Assembly (NCBI GenBank): GCA_038232415.1
Contig: JBBSHY010000006.1
Coordinates: forward strand, 1-40,847
Source: JBBRXZ01 sp038232415
GTDB taxonomy: Bacteria > Patescibacteriota > Saccharimonadia > Saccharimonadales > UBA4665
Reading direction: 5' to 3'
DNA length: 40,847 nucleotides
In this document: positions 15,182 through 23,534 of the stretch, one piece after another
Layout of the letters: each line of letters begins with the position of its first letter
Position numbering within the stretch: position 1 is the first letter of the stretch
Position numbers and translations under genes: made by a program
The notes under the pieces: model-generated
The model's input: the letters and a program-made list of their open reading frames with translations, nothing else
Databases searched by the model: none
Told to the model about the DNA's origin: nothing

Positions 15182-17838
15182 AGTTCGCCCCAGTTGTTAC
15201 CGATAGTAACATCAACCTCAAGGCGCACAGGCAGATCATAGATGTTTTCCATTGTTTCTTTGAGCAAATCATCTATCCGTCCTGCGACTGATGCGGGACA
15301 TTCAACAATCACAGAGTCATGGATCTGGAGGAGCATATTGCAATCGTTGTGCTGAGACCGCAGTAGTTCCTCGATTTTAATCATAGCCAGCTTCATTATA
15401 TCGGCAGTGGTGCCCTGGATGGGCATATTGATAGCGGCCCGCTCAGCCGCCTGGCGTATAACAAAGTTGCTGGAATGTATATCGGGCATAGGGCGGCGGC
15501 GGCCGAATAGCGTTTCTACATAGCCGTCTTTACGAGCCTTATCTTTGACCCGGTCCATATAGTCAAAAATGGGCTGGCGAACAGATTTATAGCGATCAAT
15601 AAATTTTACCGCCTGGTCGCGGGTCATGCTCGTAGCTACGGAGAGTCCGTGAGGACTCATGCCATATAGTATGCCAAAGTTGATAGCTTTAGCAGCCCGG
15701 CGCATCTGTTTAGTGACGTCTTCCAGTTCTCGTTCGTAGACCAGGGCAGCCGTGGCCGTATGGATATCAGCACCGCGGTTGAACATGTCAATCAGCTCAG
15801 TGTCCTCCGCCAAAACGGCAGCCATACGCAGCTCAAACTGCGAATAATCGGCACTGATCAATTTTTTATCCTTATTAGCTACAAATGCAGTACGAATACG
15901 ACGGCCGAGATCTGTACGCGTCGGGATATTCTGGAGGTTCGGGTCATGGCTGCTCAGCCGGCCGGTCTGAGCCTGGTTCAGGCTGTAAGTCGTATGCAGA
16001 CGCGAGTGTTTGTCGACCTGCTGCGGCAGAGTATCAATATAGGTATTTTTAAGTTTCGTGACTTCCCGGTACTGCGTAATCAGATCTATGATCGGGTGCA
16101 TGCCCCGCAATTTATCAAGTTCACGGGCGGCCGTACTGTAGCCGGTTTTACCCTTTTTAATACCGCCCGACGACAGCTTCAGCTTAATGAATAGAATATC
16201 GGCTAATTGCCCCGGTGAACTTATATTAAATTCCTGGTCGGCATGGCCGTAAATCTGTTGCTCGTAATCCGAAATAAGATCATTGACCTCGTCTGCGAAC
16301 TTAGCTAGATACTTAGTATCAAGCTTGATACCCGTGTGCTCCATATTTGCGAGTACCGGAATTACCGGCCACTCAATGTCCAAGGTCAGGGCCGATAATT
16401 TTGAAATTTTCTTCAACTCGATTGTCTGCTTATCGTAGAGAGCTTTGATGGCAGCAATGATTTCGGGAGCGCGGGTAATCACTCCCTCACGGTCTAAATC
16501 TTCAAAAGACGAGCCGTCATAACCAAGGTCAGCCTGGACTAATTCTGTAAAAGTTTGCTCGCGCCGCAAGCTATTAAGCAAATAAGCACCAACAAACACG
16601 TCATGTCCGACTGGCGGCATCTCTTTGACGGCAACTTCCAGCAGGACCTTCAAAGTCGACTTTACATCGTAGCCGATAACCGGACTGAGACTATAGAAGT
16701 TCGCAGCTACAGCTTTGAGGTCCAATTTTGTCAGGTCCAGAGTGTACGTCTTCCGCCCATCATTACTGAGAATAAGTACTTCCGGGTTACGGCCATGTTT
16801 GCCAGCGCAGCGGGAATGAATGAACATCTGCTCTGAATCAGGAATTTTAAGGGCGCCCAATTTACCCGGGCTGTCGATGATAACGTTTTCACCCATGCGC
16901 AGCGAAGTAGTACCGCTGGCAGCATGATGATTGTCAATCGCAACCTGCATAACTTCCGGGAGCCGGCGGGCCAGGCTGCGGAATTCCAGCTTTTGCAGCA
17001 GGTCCAGTACCTTCTCGGGCTGACATTTGGTACCATCTACCGCTTCTAGGTCCAGCTTAATGGGGGCATCGATCCAGATACGGGCCAGCTCTTTGCTCAA
17101 ATAAGCCAGTTCCTTGCCAGCTACCAGTTTTTTCCGGACTGTCTCTTTTAATAAATCCAGGTTTTCGTACACGCCGTCAAGCGTTTTATAGGTTTTGATT
17201 AATTCCAGGGCGCCCTTTTCACCAATCCCTGGCACGCCGGGAATATTATCCGACGAGTCGCCTTTCAAAGATTTCATATCCAGAAATTGGTCAACTTGTA
17301 TGCCATATTTGGCTTCAAAACTCTTGGGTGAATACAATTCAATGTTAGACAGTCCGGTTTTGAGCGCATAAACGTGTACATGGGCATTCACTAACTGGAG
17401 CATGTCCATATCAGAGGTCACCAGCAGGGTTTCAATATCTTTTTCGCGGGCTTGCACGGCCAGCGTACCCATAATGTCGTCAGCCTCGTAATCGTCAAGC
17501 TCGTAAAGCGGCCAGCCAAAGGCCTGTAGTAACTCCTGCAGGATCGGTACCTGCGCGTAGAAATCCGCAGGCGCCGGCTTGCGCCCGGCTTTGTATTCGG
17601 GATACAGTTCCAGACGTTTGCGGATATTAGTCTTTGGCTTATCCCAGGCCACGGCCACGTAATCCGGCTTCAGGCGGCGAATGACTTCCAACGCCATAGT
17701 CGCAAAGCCAAACACCCCGCCTGTGGGCGTACCGTCTTTGGTACTCAAATTAGGCATGGCATAATAGCCACGATAGAACACACTCTTACCATCAATAATG
17801 GCCAGCTTTTTGCGCTTAGTTACAATCTCTTCTACCAT
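15178..17838 (-). CDS. polA: DNA polymerase I (proofreading motif lost)
   Basis: Repair and Okazaki-fragment polymerase, about 886 residues. The N-terminal 5' nuclease domain (1-290) is intact: AIIDGKSVFYRGYYAM, DDYEADDIMGTLA, LVTSDMDMLQLV, GDSSDNIPGVPGIGEKGA. The central 3'-5' exonuclease-like domain lacks the DxE motif (the equivalent strand reads QMFIHSRCAG), so proofreading is probably absent. The polymerase domain has TGRLSSHDPNLQNIP, motif A SADYSQFELRMAAV, motif B RRAAKAINFGILYG and motif C LLQIHDSVIVE, where Ser follows the catalytic Asp in place of the usual Glu. ATG at 17838 is preferred over a TTG 6 nt upstream. No Shine-Dalgarno; TATACT lies just upstream. Confidence 0.95.
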   Translation of the reverse strand: MVEEIVTKRKKLAIIDGKSVFYRGYYAMPNLSTKDGTPTGGVFGFATMALEVIRRLKPDYVAVAWDKPKTNIRKRLELYPEYKAGRKPAPADFYAQVPILQELLQAFGWPLYELDDYEADDIMGTLAVQAREKDIETLLVTSDMDMLQLVNAHVHVYALKTGLSNIELYSPKSFEAKYGIQVDQFLDMKSLKGDSSDNIPGVPGIGEKGALELIKTYKTLDGVYENLDLLKETVRKKLVAGKELAYLSKELARIWIDAPIKLDLEAVDGTKCQPEKVLDLLQKLEFRSLARRLPEVMQVAIDNHHAASGTTSLRMGENVIIDSPGKLGALKIPDSEQMFIHSRCAGKHGRNPEVLILSNDGRKTYTLDLTKLDLKAVAANFYSLSPVIGYDVKSTLKVLLEVAVKEMPPVGHDVFVGAYLLNSLRREQTFTELVQADLGYDGSSFEDLDREGVITRAPEIIAAIKALYDKQTIELKKISKLSALTLDIEWPVIPVLANMEHTGIKLDTKYLAKFADEVNDLISDYEQQIYGHADQEFNISSPGQLADILFIKLKLSSGGIKKGKTGYSTAARELDKLRGMHPIIDLITQYREVTKLKNTYIDTLPQQVDKHSRLHTTYSLNQAQTGRLSSHDPNLQNIPTRTDLGRRIRTAFVANKDKKLISADYSQFELRMAAVLAEDTELIDMFNRGADIHTATAALVYERELEDVTKQMRRAAKAINFGILYGMSPHGLSVATSMTRDQAVKFIDRYKSVRQPIFDYMDRVKDKARKDGYVETLFGRRRPMPDIHSSNFVIRQAAERAAINMPIQGTTADIMKLAMIKIEELLRSQHNDCNMLLQIHDSVIVECPASVAGRIDDLLKETMENIYDLPVRLEVDVTIGNNWGEL

Positions 17839-17889
17839 TACCAACAGTATACGCCAAGGTGTAAATAAGGACGAGATGGCACCTATTAA

Positions 17890-18399
17890 TCAATACGTCT
17901 GTGTCTCGGTTATTACCGCGTCTAGTGCTACATCGTGAAGCTCGGATGGGATATAATCCAGTTTGCCTGCTTCAAAGCAGACGCCGATTTTTTTTGCCTG
18001 CGGCTGTGTGGCCAGGAATTTATCGTAGTAACCTCCTCCGTAGCCGATGCGATGCAGATTTTTATCAAAGCCCAACATAGGCACAATAATAATGTCAAAT
18101 TCAGTTGGTGGCGTACCACCGCGGGCAGCTACCAGTTGCCAAACACCACCGATTAATCTAGGTGTGAATAATTTAAGCTCCGCACAATTATCTTCCAAGT
18201 ACGTGATTAAACCGCTGATATCAGGCTCCATGAGCTGTTTAATTGGCTCAAAATAATGCAAAGTTTTAACACCAGACCAATCAACTACTTTTTTAAGACG
18301 TTCATTAATAGCCCGACTTTTTGTAGTCCGCTCAGCATCTCTCATCTCCAGCCGACTTTGTTTAAGCGACTGTCTCAACTCGGCTTTACCCAACTTCAT
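17890..18399 (-). CDS. 5-formyltetrahydrofolate cyclo-ligase
   Basis: ATP-dependent conversion of 5-formyl-THF to 5,10-methenyl-THF, salvaging folate one-carbon units. The 169-residue protein has the family N-terminus KAELRQSLKQSRLEM, the HYFEPIKQLMEPD segment, and the diagnostic GFDKNLHRIGYGGGYYDKFL loop. The C-terminus has the expected DVALDAVITETQTY. TAAAAT ends about 7 nt before the ATG, another near-leaderless start. It is immediately upstream of polA (52-nt gap) on the same strand and divergent from the UPF0200-like gene. Confidence 0.93.
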   Translation of the reverse strand: MKLGKAELRQSLKQSRLEMRDAERTTKSRAINERLKKVVDWSGVKTLHYFEPIKQLMEPDISGLITYLEDNCAELKLFTPRLIGGVWQLVAARGGTPPTEFDIIIVPMLGFDKNLHRIGYGGGYYDKFLATQPQAKKIGVCFEAGKLDYIPSELHDVALDAVITETQTY

Positions 18400-18446
18400 A
18401 GTTCTATTTTAATCTATCCCCTCTTATTTCTTGTACAATAAGGGGA

Positions 18447-19013
18447 ATGCAAGAGCAAAAAGTTATCGTGTTTGTGGGGATGCCGGGAGTTGGCAAGAGC
18501 GTTTGTGTGGGGTATTTGAAGGGCAAGAACCTGCCCTTTGTTTACTTCGGGGGGATTACCATCGATGAGGTTAAACGCCGGGGTATGGAGGTTAATGAAG
18601 CCAGTGAGAAATTAGTTCGCGAAGACATAAGGGCAAAAGAAGGTAAAGGAGCTTACGCGGCGCGCATCATCAGACAGATTGAAGAGTTATTTGAGCAGGA
18701 TCGACATTATGTAGTTGTCGATGGGCTGTATAGCTGGACGGAATACAAAATTTTTAAGGAAGTTTTTGGTCACCGGGCGATTATCATCGCCGTCGTAGCT
18801 CCAAAGCAGTTGCGTCACAAACGGGTGGCAGCTCGGCCAGTCCGGCCGTTAAGCGAAACGGAATCAACGGCCCGGGATTACGCCGAGATAGAGAATCTCG
18901 AGAAGGGCGGCCCTATAGCCAACGCTGATTACTATTTAGCAAACGATGAGTCCGCCGAAAGTCTGGTTGCAGATTTAAAAAGACTACTGCTGAAAATCGG
19001 TATTAAACTCTAG
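18447..19013 (+). CDS. P-loop nucleotide kinase-like protein, UPF0200 type
   Basis: Predicted nucleoside or coenzyme kinase of the P-loop superfamily. Residues 7-18 hold a Walker A motif (VFVGMPGVGKSV). Residues 35-50 (GGITIDEVKRRGMEVNEA) and VVVDGLYSWTEYKIFKEVFG, then VVAPKQLRHKRVAARPVRPL and ADYYLANDES, follow the layout of UPF0200 proteins, best known from Archaea and related to dephospho-CoA and adenylate kinases. Length 188 fits. TACAAT and AAGGGG lie within 15 nt of the ATG inside an imperfect inverted repeat (CCCC-TTATT with AATAA-GGGG). Convergent with rpoD. Substrate unknown. Confidence 0.75.
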   Translation: MQEQKVIVFVGMPGVGKSVCVGYLKGKNLPFVYFGGITIDEVKRRGMEVNEASEKLVREDIRAKEGKGAYAARIIRQIEELFEQDRHYVVVDGLYSWTEYKIFKEVFGHRAIIIAVVAPKQLRHKRVAARPVRPLSETESTARDYAEIENLEKGGPIANADYYLANDESAESLVADLKRLLLKIGIKL

Positions 19014-19028
19014 GAATTGAAATGCCTA

Positions 19029-20162
19029 TTACTTAATGTAGTCATGCAATTTTTTGGCATCGCGGTGCTTGCGAAGCTTAGCCAGGGCTTTAGCCTCTAT
19101 CTGGCGGATGCGCTCGCGCGTTACGCTGAATTCCTGCCCGACTTCTTCCAGGGTGTGGCTTTTGCCGTCTTCTAGGCCGAAACGTAGTTTGAGGATCTTT
19201 TGTTCGCGCTCCGTGAGGGCGGAGAGCATGTCTTTGACCTGCTCTTTCAAGAGCTGGCCGGTAGCCGATTCCTCCGGTGAAACGGTTTCTTCATCCTCGA
19301 TAAAGTCAGCTAACACGGAGTCTTCTTCGTCATCGCGAATTGAAGCGTCCAGAGATGAAATATCCTGTTTGATTTTCATAATGTGTTCGACTTTATCGAC
19401 ATCGATTTCCATCTCTTTGGCGATTTCGTCGTTTGACGGTTCGCGGTTGAGCTCCTGGGTCAAGCGGCGTTGGGTACGCAGCAACTTGTTGATAGTCTCG
19501 ACCATATGCACCGGGATACGAATAGTGCGGGCTTGGTCGGCAATGGCACGGGTAATAGCCTGGCGGATCCACCACGTGGCATAGGTACTGAACTTAAAAC
19601 CTTTGTCCGGGTCAAATTTTTCAACAGCACGGAGTAAACCCGTATTGCCCTCCTGGATCAGATCCAAAAGATCAAGTCCACGGCCCACGTAGCGTTTGGC
19701 AATCGATACCACCAGGCGCATATTAGCTTCGGCCATTTGGTCTTTGGCCTCTTTTTCGCCAGCCACAACTCGTTGGGCCAGTTCTAGCTCTTCCTGGGCG
19801 TTAAGTAAGGGAATCTTACCAATTTCACGTAAATACAAGCGGACAGAATCATCAGCCACATTGTCGTCTAAATATACGGGGGTGTTAGTGGCTACCGCTT
19901 CTTCTTCCGTTTCTTCGGCCTCCCACTCGGCAGTAAAGGCTACGGCATCGGTTGTAGTAATCTCTATATTAAGGTCGGCAAGCTCGGTATAAAGCGCGTC
20001 AAGCGCTTCAGCATTCTCAGGCGTTTCCGGTATTTTGGCAAGTATATCACTCTGCTCTACACGGCCATCCTTTTTAGCTTGCTCGATTAACTGTTGTTTT
20101 TGTTGTTCAACAGTCAGTTGCTCATCAGCTGGCTTGGTATCTTTTGCTTTAGCGCTGGTCAT
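19029..20162 (-). CDS. rpoD: RNA polymerase primary sigma factor RpoD (sigma-70)
   Basis: Housekeeping sigma factor directing RNA polymerase to TTGACA/TATAAT promoters. Region 1.2 is DSVRLYLREIGKIPLL. Region 2 has ANMRLVVSIAKRYVGRGLD, LDLIQEGNTGLLRAVEKFD and the -10-melting FKFSTYATWWIRQAITRA. Region 3 follows RTIRIPVHMVETINKL. Region 4.2 is HTLEEVGQEFSVTRERIRQI and ends KLRKHRDAKKLHDYIK. Region 1.1 is present as an acidic, variable 100-residue start. Length 377. The start overlaps dnaG by 14 bp, with AAAGGAG 6-7 nt upstream inside dnaG, so the two are translationally linked as in the classical rpsU-dnaG-rpoD arrangement. Confidence 0.97.
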   Translation of the reverse strand: MTSAKAKDTKPADEQLTVEQQKQQLIEQAKKDGRVEQSDILAKIPETPENAEALDALYTELADLNIEITTTDAVAFTAEWEAEETEEEAVATNTPVYLDDNVADDSVRLYLREIGKIPLLNAQEELELAQRVVAGEKEAKDQMAEANMRLVVSIAKRYVGRGLDLLDLIQEGNTGLLRAVEKFDPDKGFKFSTYATWWIRQAITRAIADQARTIRIPVHMVETINKLLRTQRRLTQELNREPSNDEIAKEMEIDVDKVEHIMKIKQDISSLDASIRDDEEDSVLADFIEDEETVSPEESATGQLLKEQVKDMLSALTEREQKILKLRFGLEDGKSHTLEEVGQEFSVTRERIRQIEAKALAKLRKHRDAKKLHDYIK

Positions 20163-21918
20163 TCGCCGCTCCTTTCACTTTATTAAGTAACACATCATAG
20201 TTTTTGGCTTTTTCCAGAAGTACTCGAACTTCCGCCTCATCAGCGGTTTCGAGTTCCCGAGCCAGATTGGCTTTCTCGGTTTTGACAAATTGTTCTATCA
20301 GTCGTGCCTGCAATCGAGCGGCTTCGTAGTGAAGCTCGTTAAGCTCGAGACCCTGGTAGAGTTCCTCATAGAGTAATGCTTCTATTTTAACATAATCGGC
20401 CAGATTTTGCACTGTCACACCGTCTTTAGCATCAAAGTCTGGATTGGCTTTCAAAAATTCCAACAAAGTTTTGCCTTCATCCGTGTAGAGCATTTCAATA
20501 ATGATTAAACCCAGAAATTCCCGCAAGGTTTGTCTCGTAAGCATCAAACTGAGAAAATTATCTTGTGTTTTCTGGTTTTCCCTGGCGATTTTATCCAATT
20601 TAGCCGGTTCAATTTTAATCTGGCGGCGTCTGGCCTGAGGGCTTGGGCTAGCAGTTTTCTGCAGTTTCTGGGTAAGGGCTTCCCTGCTAACGCCAATAAT
20701 CTTAACAATTTGGTTCATATAATGGTCGCGTTCTACCGCATCTGATAAACCTTGTATTAGCGGCAGTAAAACATCACTAAACTCGCGCTTGCCCTGCGCC
20801 GAGTCAATATTGAGCACTTTTTTGTAGCGTTTCATCAGCCAATCCAAGGCATACTCATGCTTAATAATCGCTTCTTCCCATAGCTTAGGATTCTGCCTTA
20901 TTAGATCATCCGGATCCTTACTGTCAGGAATGTCAATGATGCTTAAGGATACTTTGACCCGGGAAGCAATCGGGATGGCCCGCTCGGTAGCCGCCACGCC
21001 GGCCTTATCGGCATCAAAACTAAGGCGGATATCGTCAGTAAAACGACTGAGTGTTTTAAGGTGCGCTTCCGTGAGCGCTGTGCCGGCGGTAGCCACCACC
21101 TGCCGCACACCGGCCTGATGACTGGCTATAACATCCAGGTTACCCTCTACCAAGACCACAAACTTGATCTTGCGAATTGATTCTTTGGCCAGGTGCAGGC
21201 CATAAATGTGACGGCTTTTGTCGTAAAGCACAGTCGCAGGCGTGTTTATATATTTAGGTGCGCTTGGATCCTCATCTAGTAAACGGGCTGTAAAGCCAAT
21301 AATTCTTCCCTGCGGATCTTGTAATGGAATCATTAACCGGCCGCGAAACATATCCTGAAAGCCGCCGCGGAAATGCCTGGCACTTAATCCGGCCTGTTTG
21401 ATTTCGGTCTCGCTAAAGCCCTTGGATTTCAAAAAATCCAGTAATGCCGAGCCATTGTTAGGCGAGTAGCCTAATCGCCATTCCAACGCTGTTTTCTTAA
21501 TAAATTGACGTTTATTAAAGATATACTCCAACGCAGCCTTGTGTTTAGAAAACTGGACTTGGTAGAAACGTGCCGCGCTTTCCAGCACTGCGTATAGTTT
21601 TTCCTTATCCGGGCCGCCGCTTTTGCTGGAACTACGGTATTGCTCAATATCAATGCCGGCTTTTCGAGCCAGAAGCTCCAGTGCTCCTTTAAAATCCAAG
21701 CCCTCCACCTCCATGACAAAACTGAACATATTTCCACCTTTACCAGATGAAAAATCATGCCAGATCTGTTTTTCCGGACTAACTACAAAACTTGGCGTTT
21801 TCTCATTGCCAAATGGGCTTAAGCCCTTCCAATTCCGTCCAGCCCGCTTAAGCTGCACGTATTCACCGATCACATCCTCAATCGAGAGCCGGCTCTTAAC
21901 CTCTTCAACCGCATCCAT
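20149..21918 (-). CDS. dnaG: DNA primase DnaG lacking all zinc ligands
   Basis: Makes RNA primers at the replication fork. The N-terminal domain keeps the DnaG layout (QLKRAGRNWKGLSPFGNEKT, then QIWHDFSSGKGGNMFSF), but the CHC2 ligands are all replaced. The CPFH position reads SPFG (Ser34, Gly37) and the CFGC position reads DFSS (Asp55, Ser58). The RNA-polymerase/TOPRIM core looks active: FRGRLMIPLQDPQGRIIGFT, VVLVEGNLDVIASHQAG with Glu258, and LSFDADKAGVAATERA with Asp302 and Asp304. A helicase-interaction-like C-terminal domain (about 440-589) follows. Length 589 is normal. TACAAT ends about 10 nt before the ATG. Operon with rpoD. Confidence 0.95.
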   Translation of the reverse strand: MDAVEEVKSRLSIEDVIGEYVQLKRAGRNWKGLSPFGNEKTPSFVVSPEKQIWHDFSSGKGGNMFSFVMEVEGLDFKGALELLARKAGIDIEQYRSSSKSGGPDKEKLYAVLESAARFYQVQFSKHKAALEYIFNKRQFIKKTALEWRLGYSPNNGSALLDFLKSKGFSETEIKQAGLSARHFRGGFQDMFRGRLMIPLQDPQGRIIGFTARLLDEDPSAPKYINTPATVLYDKSRHIYGLHLAKESIRKIKFVVLVEGNLDVIASHQAGVRQVVATAGTALTEAHLKTLSRFTDDIRLSFDADKAGVAATERAIPIASRVKVSLSIIDIPDSKDPDDLIRQNPKLWEEAIIKHEYALDWLMKRYKKVLNIDSAQGKREFSDVLLPLIQGLSDAVERDHYMNQIVKIIGVSREALTQKLQKTASPSPQARRRQIKIEPAKLDKIARENQKTQDNFLSLMLTRQTLREFLGLIIIEMLYTDEGKTLLEFLKANPDFDAKDGVTVQNLADYVKIEALLYEELYQGLELNELHYEAARLQARLIEQFVKTEKANLARELETADEAEVRVLLEKAKNYDVLLNKVKGAANDQR

Positions 21919-21971
21919 AGTTAACCCTATTGTACGCTACAGTAATACCTGGCAAGCACTGTATTGATTGA

Positions 21972-23462
21972 TTATTTTTTAGAAGGGTTCCTGATGCCAA
22001 TAAGCGAGATGGTACCGCCGGCAATCATCAAGCCGGAAATGGTTAAAACACCGGTGTGAAAGGCGGAAACAGAAGCACTGGATAGGGCCTGTGCAAAGAC
22101 GGTATCGTGTTGATAAGGTTTTGGCGGTGTGGTCTGGAATGTAATTTGCTTGGCGGCCGCTATAGTTTCCTGAGGTATTGAAGAAGTAGCCATTTTTTGA
22201 GTAACAATACTGCTAAATTGAGCGGCGACTACGGCGCCGACCGCTGCAACGGCAAGCAGTCCTGCTACCCGTGCCACGGCGTTATTAACGGCTGAGGCAA
22301 TACCTGCCTGCCCAGGCGGAACATCGCCTAAGATAGCCGAAGTCAGAGGTGCAACTGTGACCGCCAAACCTATACCAAATAAAATTATTGCCGGGAGGAG
22401 TTGGTTCCAGTAATTAACTTGCACGCCTAGTTTAAGCATCATCAAGAAACCAATAGCCGCTACAATAGGGCCCAAGCCCATGAACAAGCGCGGGCCATAT
22501 TTACCGGCTAAGGCCCCCATACGCGGTGACAGCACAAACAAAATCAGCGTTACCGGTATTCCAGCCATGCCGGCAGCCAGCGCCGAATAACCGCTCACTT
22601 GCTGCAAAAAGACAACTAGCAGGAAGAATGAAGCGGTTAGGCCGGCATAAACCGAAAGTGTGGCAATATTACCGATACTGAAATTGTGGTTATGGAACAG
22701 GGTGAGCGGCAGCATTGGATATTTGGTACGTTTTTCGTACACCAGAAAGCCGGCAAACAGGCTTACACCAATTAGCAGAGGCAGATAAATGAGTGGGCTG
22801 CCCCAGCCGTAATGAGGCTGTTCAATTAGCGAAAAAACCGGACCACCCAGGCCCAACGCGCACATAATAGCACCGGCATAATCAACCGGTGCTTTGGAAT
22901 CACCATCCTTGCCCGCCTTGATACTCTTTAACAGATACAGGGTTATCACAATCGGCAACACGTTAATAGCAAAAATCCAACGCCACGAAGCCTGATCAAC
23001 CAATATACCGCCTACTAACGGACCAAGTATAAATGAGATACCTGTCCAGGCTGTCCAGCTACCAATTGCCTTACCTTGGGCAGGTCCCGAGAAAGTTGAA
23101 ATTATTAACGCTAGTGAGCTTGGTACCAATAAGGCGCCGGCAATTCCCTGGAGTGCCCGAAAAATAATCAGTAAACCATTGTTTGGCGCTACTGCGCACA
23201 GCACTGAAGCAGTCGCGAAACCCCACAGTCCCAATGTCAGAATCTTTTTGCGTCCCAGAAGATCCGACAATGAACCGGCAATTAGAATCAAAGAGCCCAG
23301 AGTTAATAAATAAGCATCGACGATCCATTGCTGTGCCGACAGGCCGCCGCCAAGCTCATGCTGTATAGCGGGCAATGCTACATTCACGATAGCGCTGTCC
23401 AGGAAAGCAACAAAAGAAGCCAGAATACTCACCCATAACACCAGCCGTTGCTGATTGGTCAT
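21972..23462 (-). CDS. MFS transporter, DHA2 (EmrB/QacA) drug:H+ antiporter family
   Basis: Predicted proton-driven exporter in the cytoplasmic membrane, 496 residues and about 14 helices. Motif D1 is SFVAFLDSAIVNVALPAIQ with the conserved Asp in helix 1. Motif A is GSLSDLLGRKKILTLGL, motif B is FRALQGIAGALLVPSSLALI, and motif C, typical of antiporters, is GISFILGPLVGGILVDQASW. The second half has the corresponding AGMAGIPVTLILFVLSPRMG and GIGLAVTVAPLTSAILGDVP repeats. Divergent from the repeat-bearing membrane protein; the two start codons are only about 70 nt apart. Substrate unknown. Confidence 0.92.
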   Translation of the reverse strand: MTNQQRLVLWVSILASFVAFLDSAIVNVALPAIQHELGGGLSAQQWIVDAYLLTLGSLILIAGSLSDLLGRKKILTLGLWGFATASVLCAVAPNNGLLIIFRALQGIAGALLVPSSLALIISTFSGPAQGKAIGSWTAWTGISFILGPLVGGILVDQASWRWIFAINVLPIVITLYLLKSIKAGKDGDSKAPVDYAGAIMCALGLGGPVFSLIEQPHYGWGSPLIYLPLLIGVSLFAGFLVYEKRTKYPMLPLTLFHNHNFSIGNIATLSVYAGLTASFFLLVVFLQQVSGYSALAAGMAGIPVTLILFVLSPRMGALAGKYGPRLFMGLGPIVAAIGFLMMLKLGVQVNYWNQLLPAIILFGIGLAVTVAPLTSAILGDVPPGQAGIASAVNNAVARVAGLLAVAAVGAVVAAQFSSIVTQKMATSSIPQETIAAAKQITFQTTPPKPYQHDTVFAQALSSASVSAFHTGVLTISGLMIAGGTISLIGIRNPSKK

Positions 23463-23534
23463 GCCTCAAGCATAGCAGACCGCCTGAGCAGATACGTTTC
23501 GCTTAGCAGAGAAGCTTGTGGTTTAATTAAAGTC

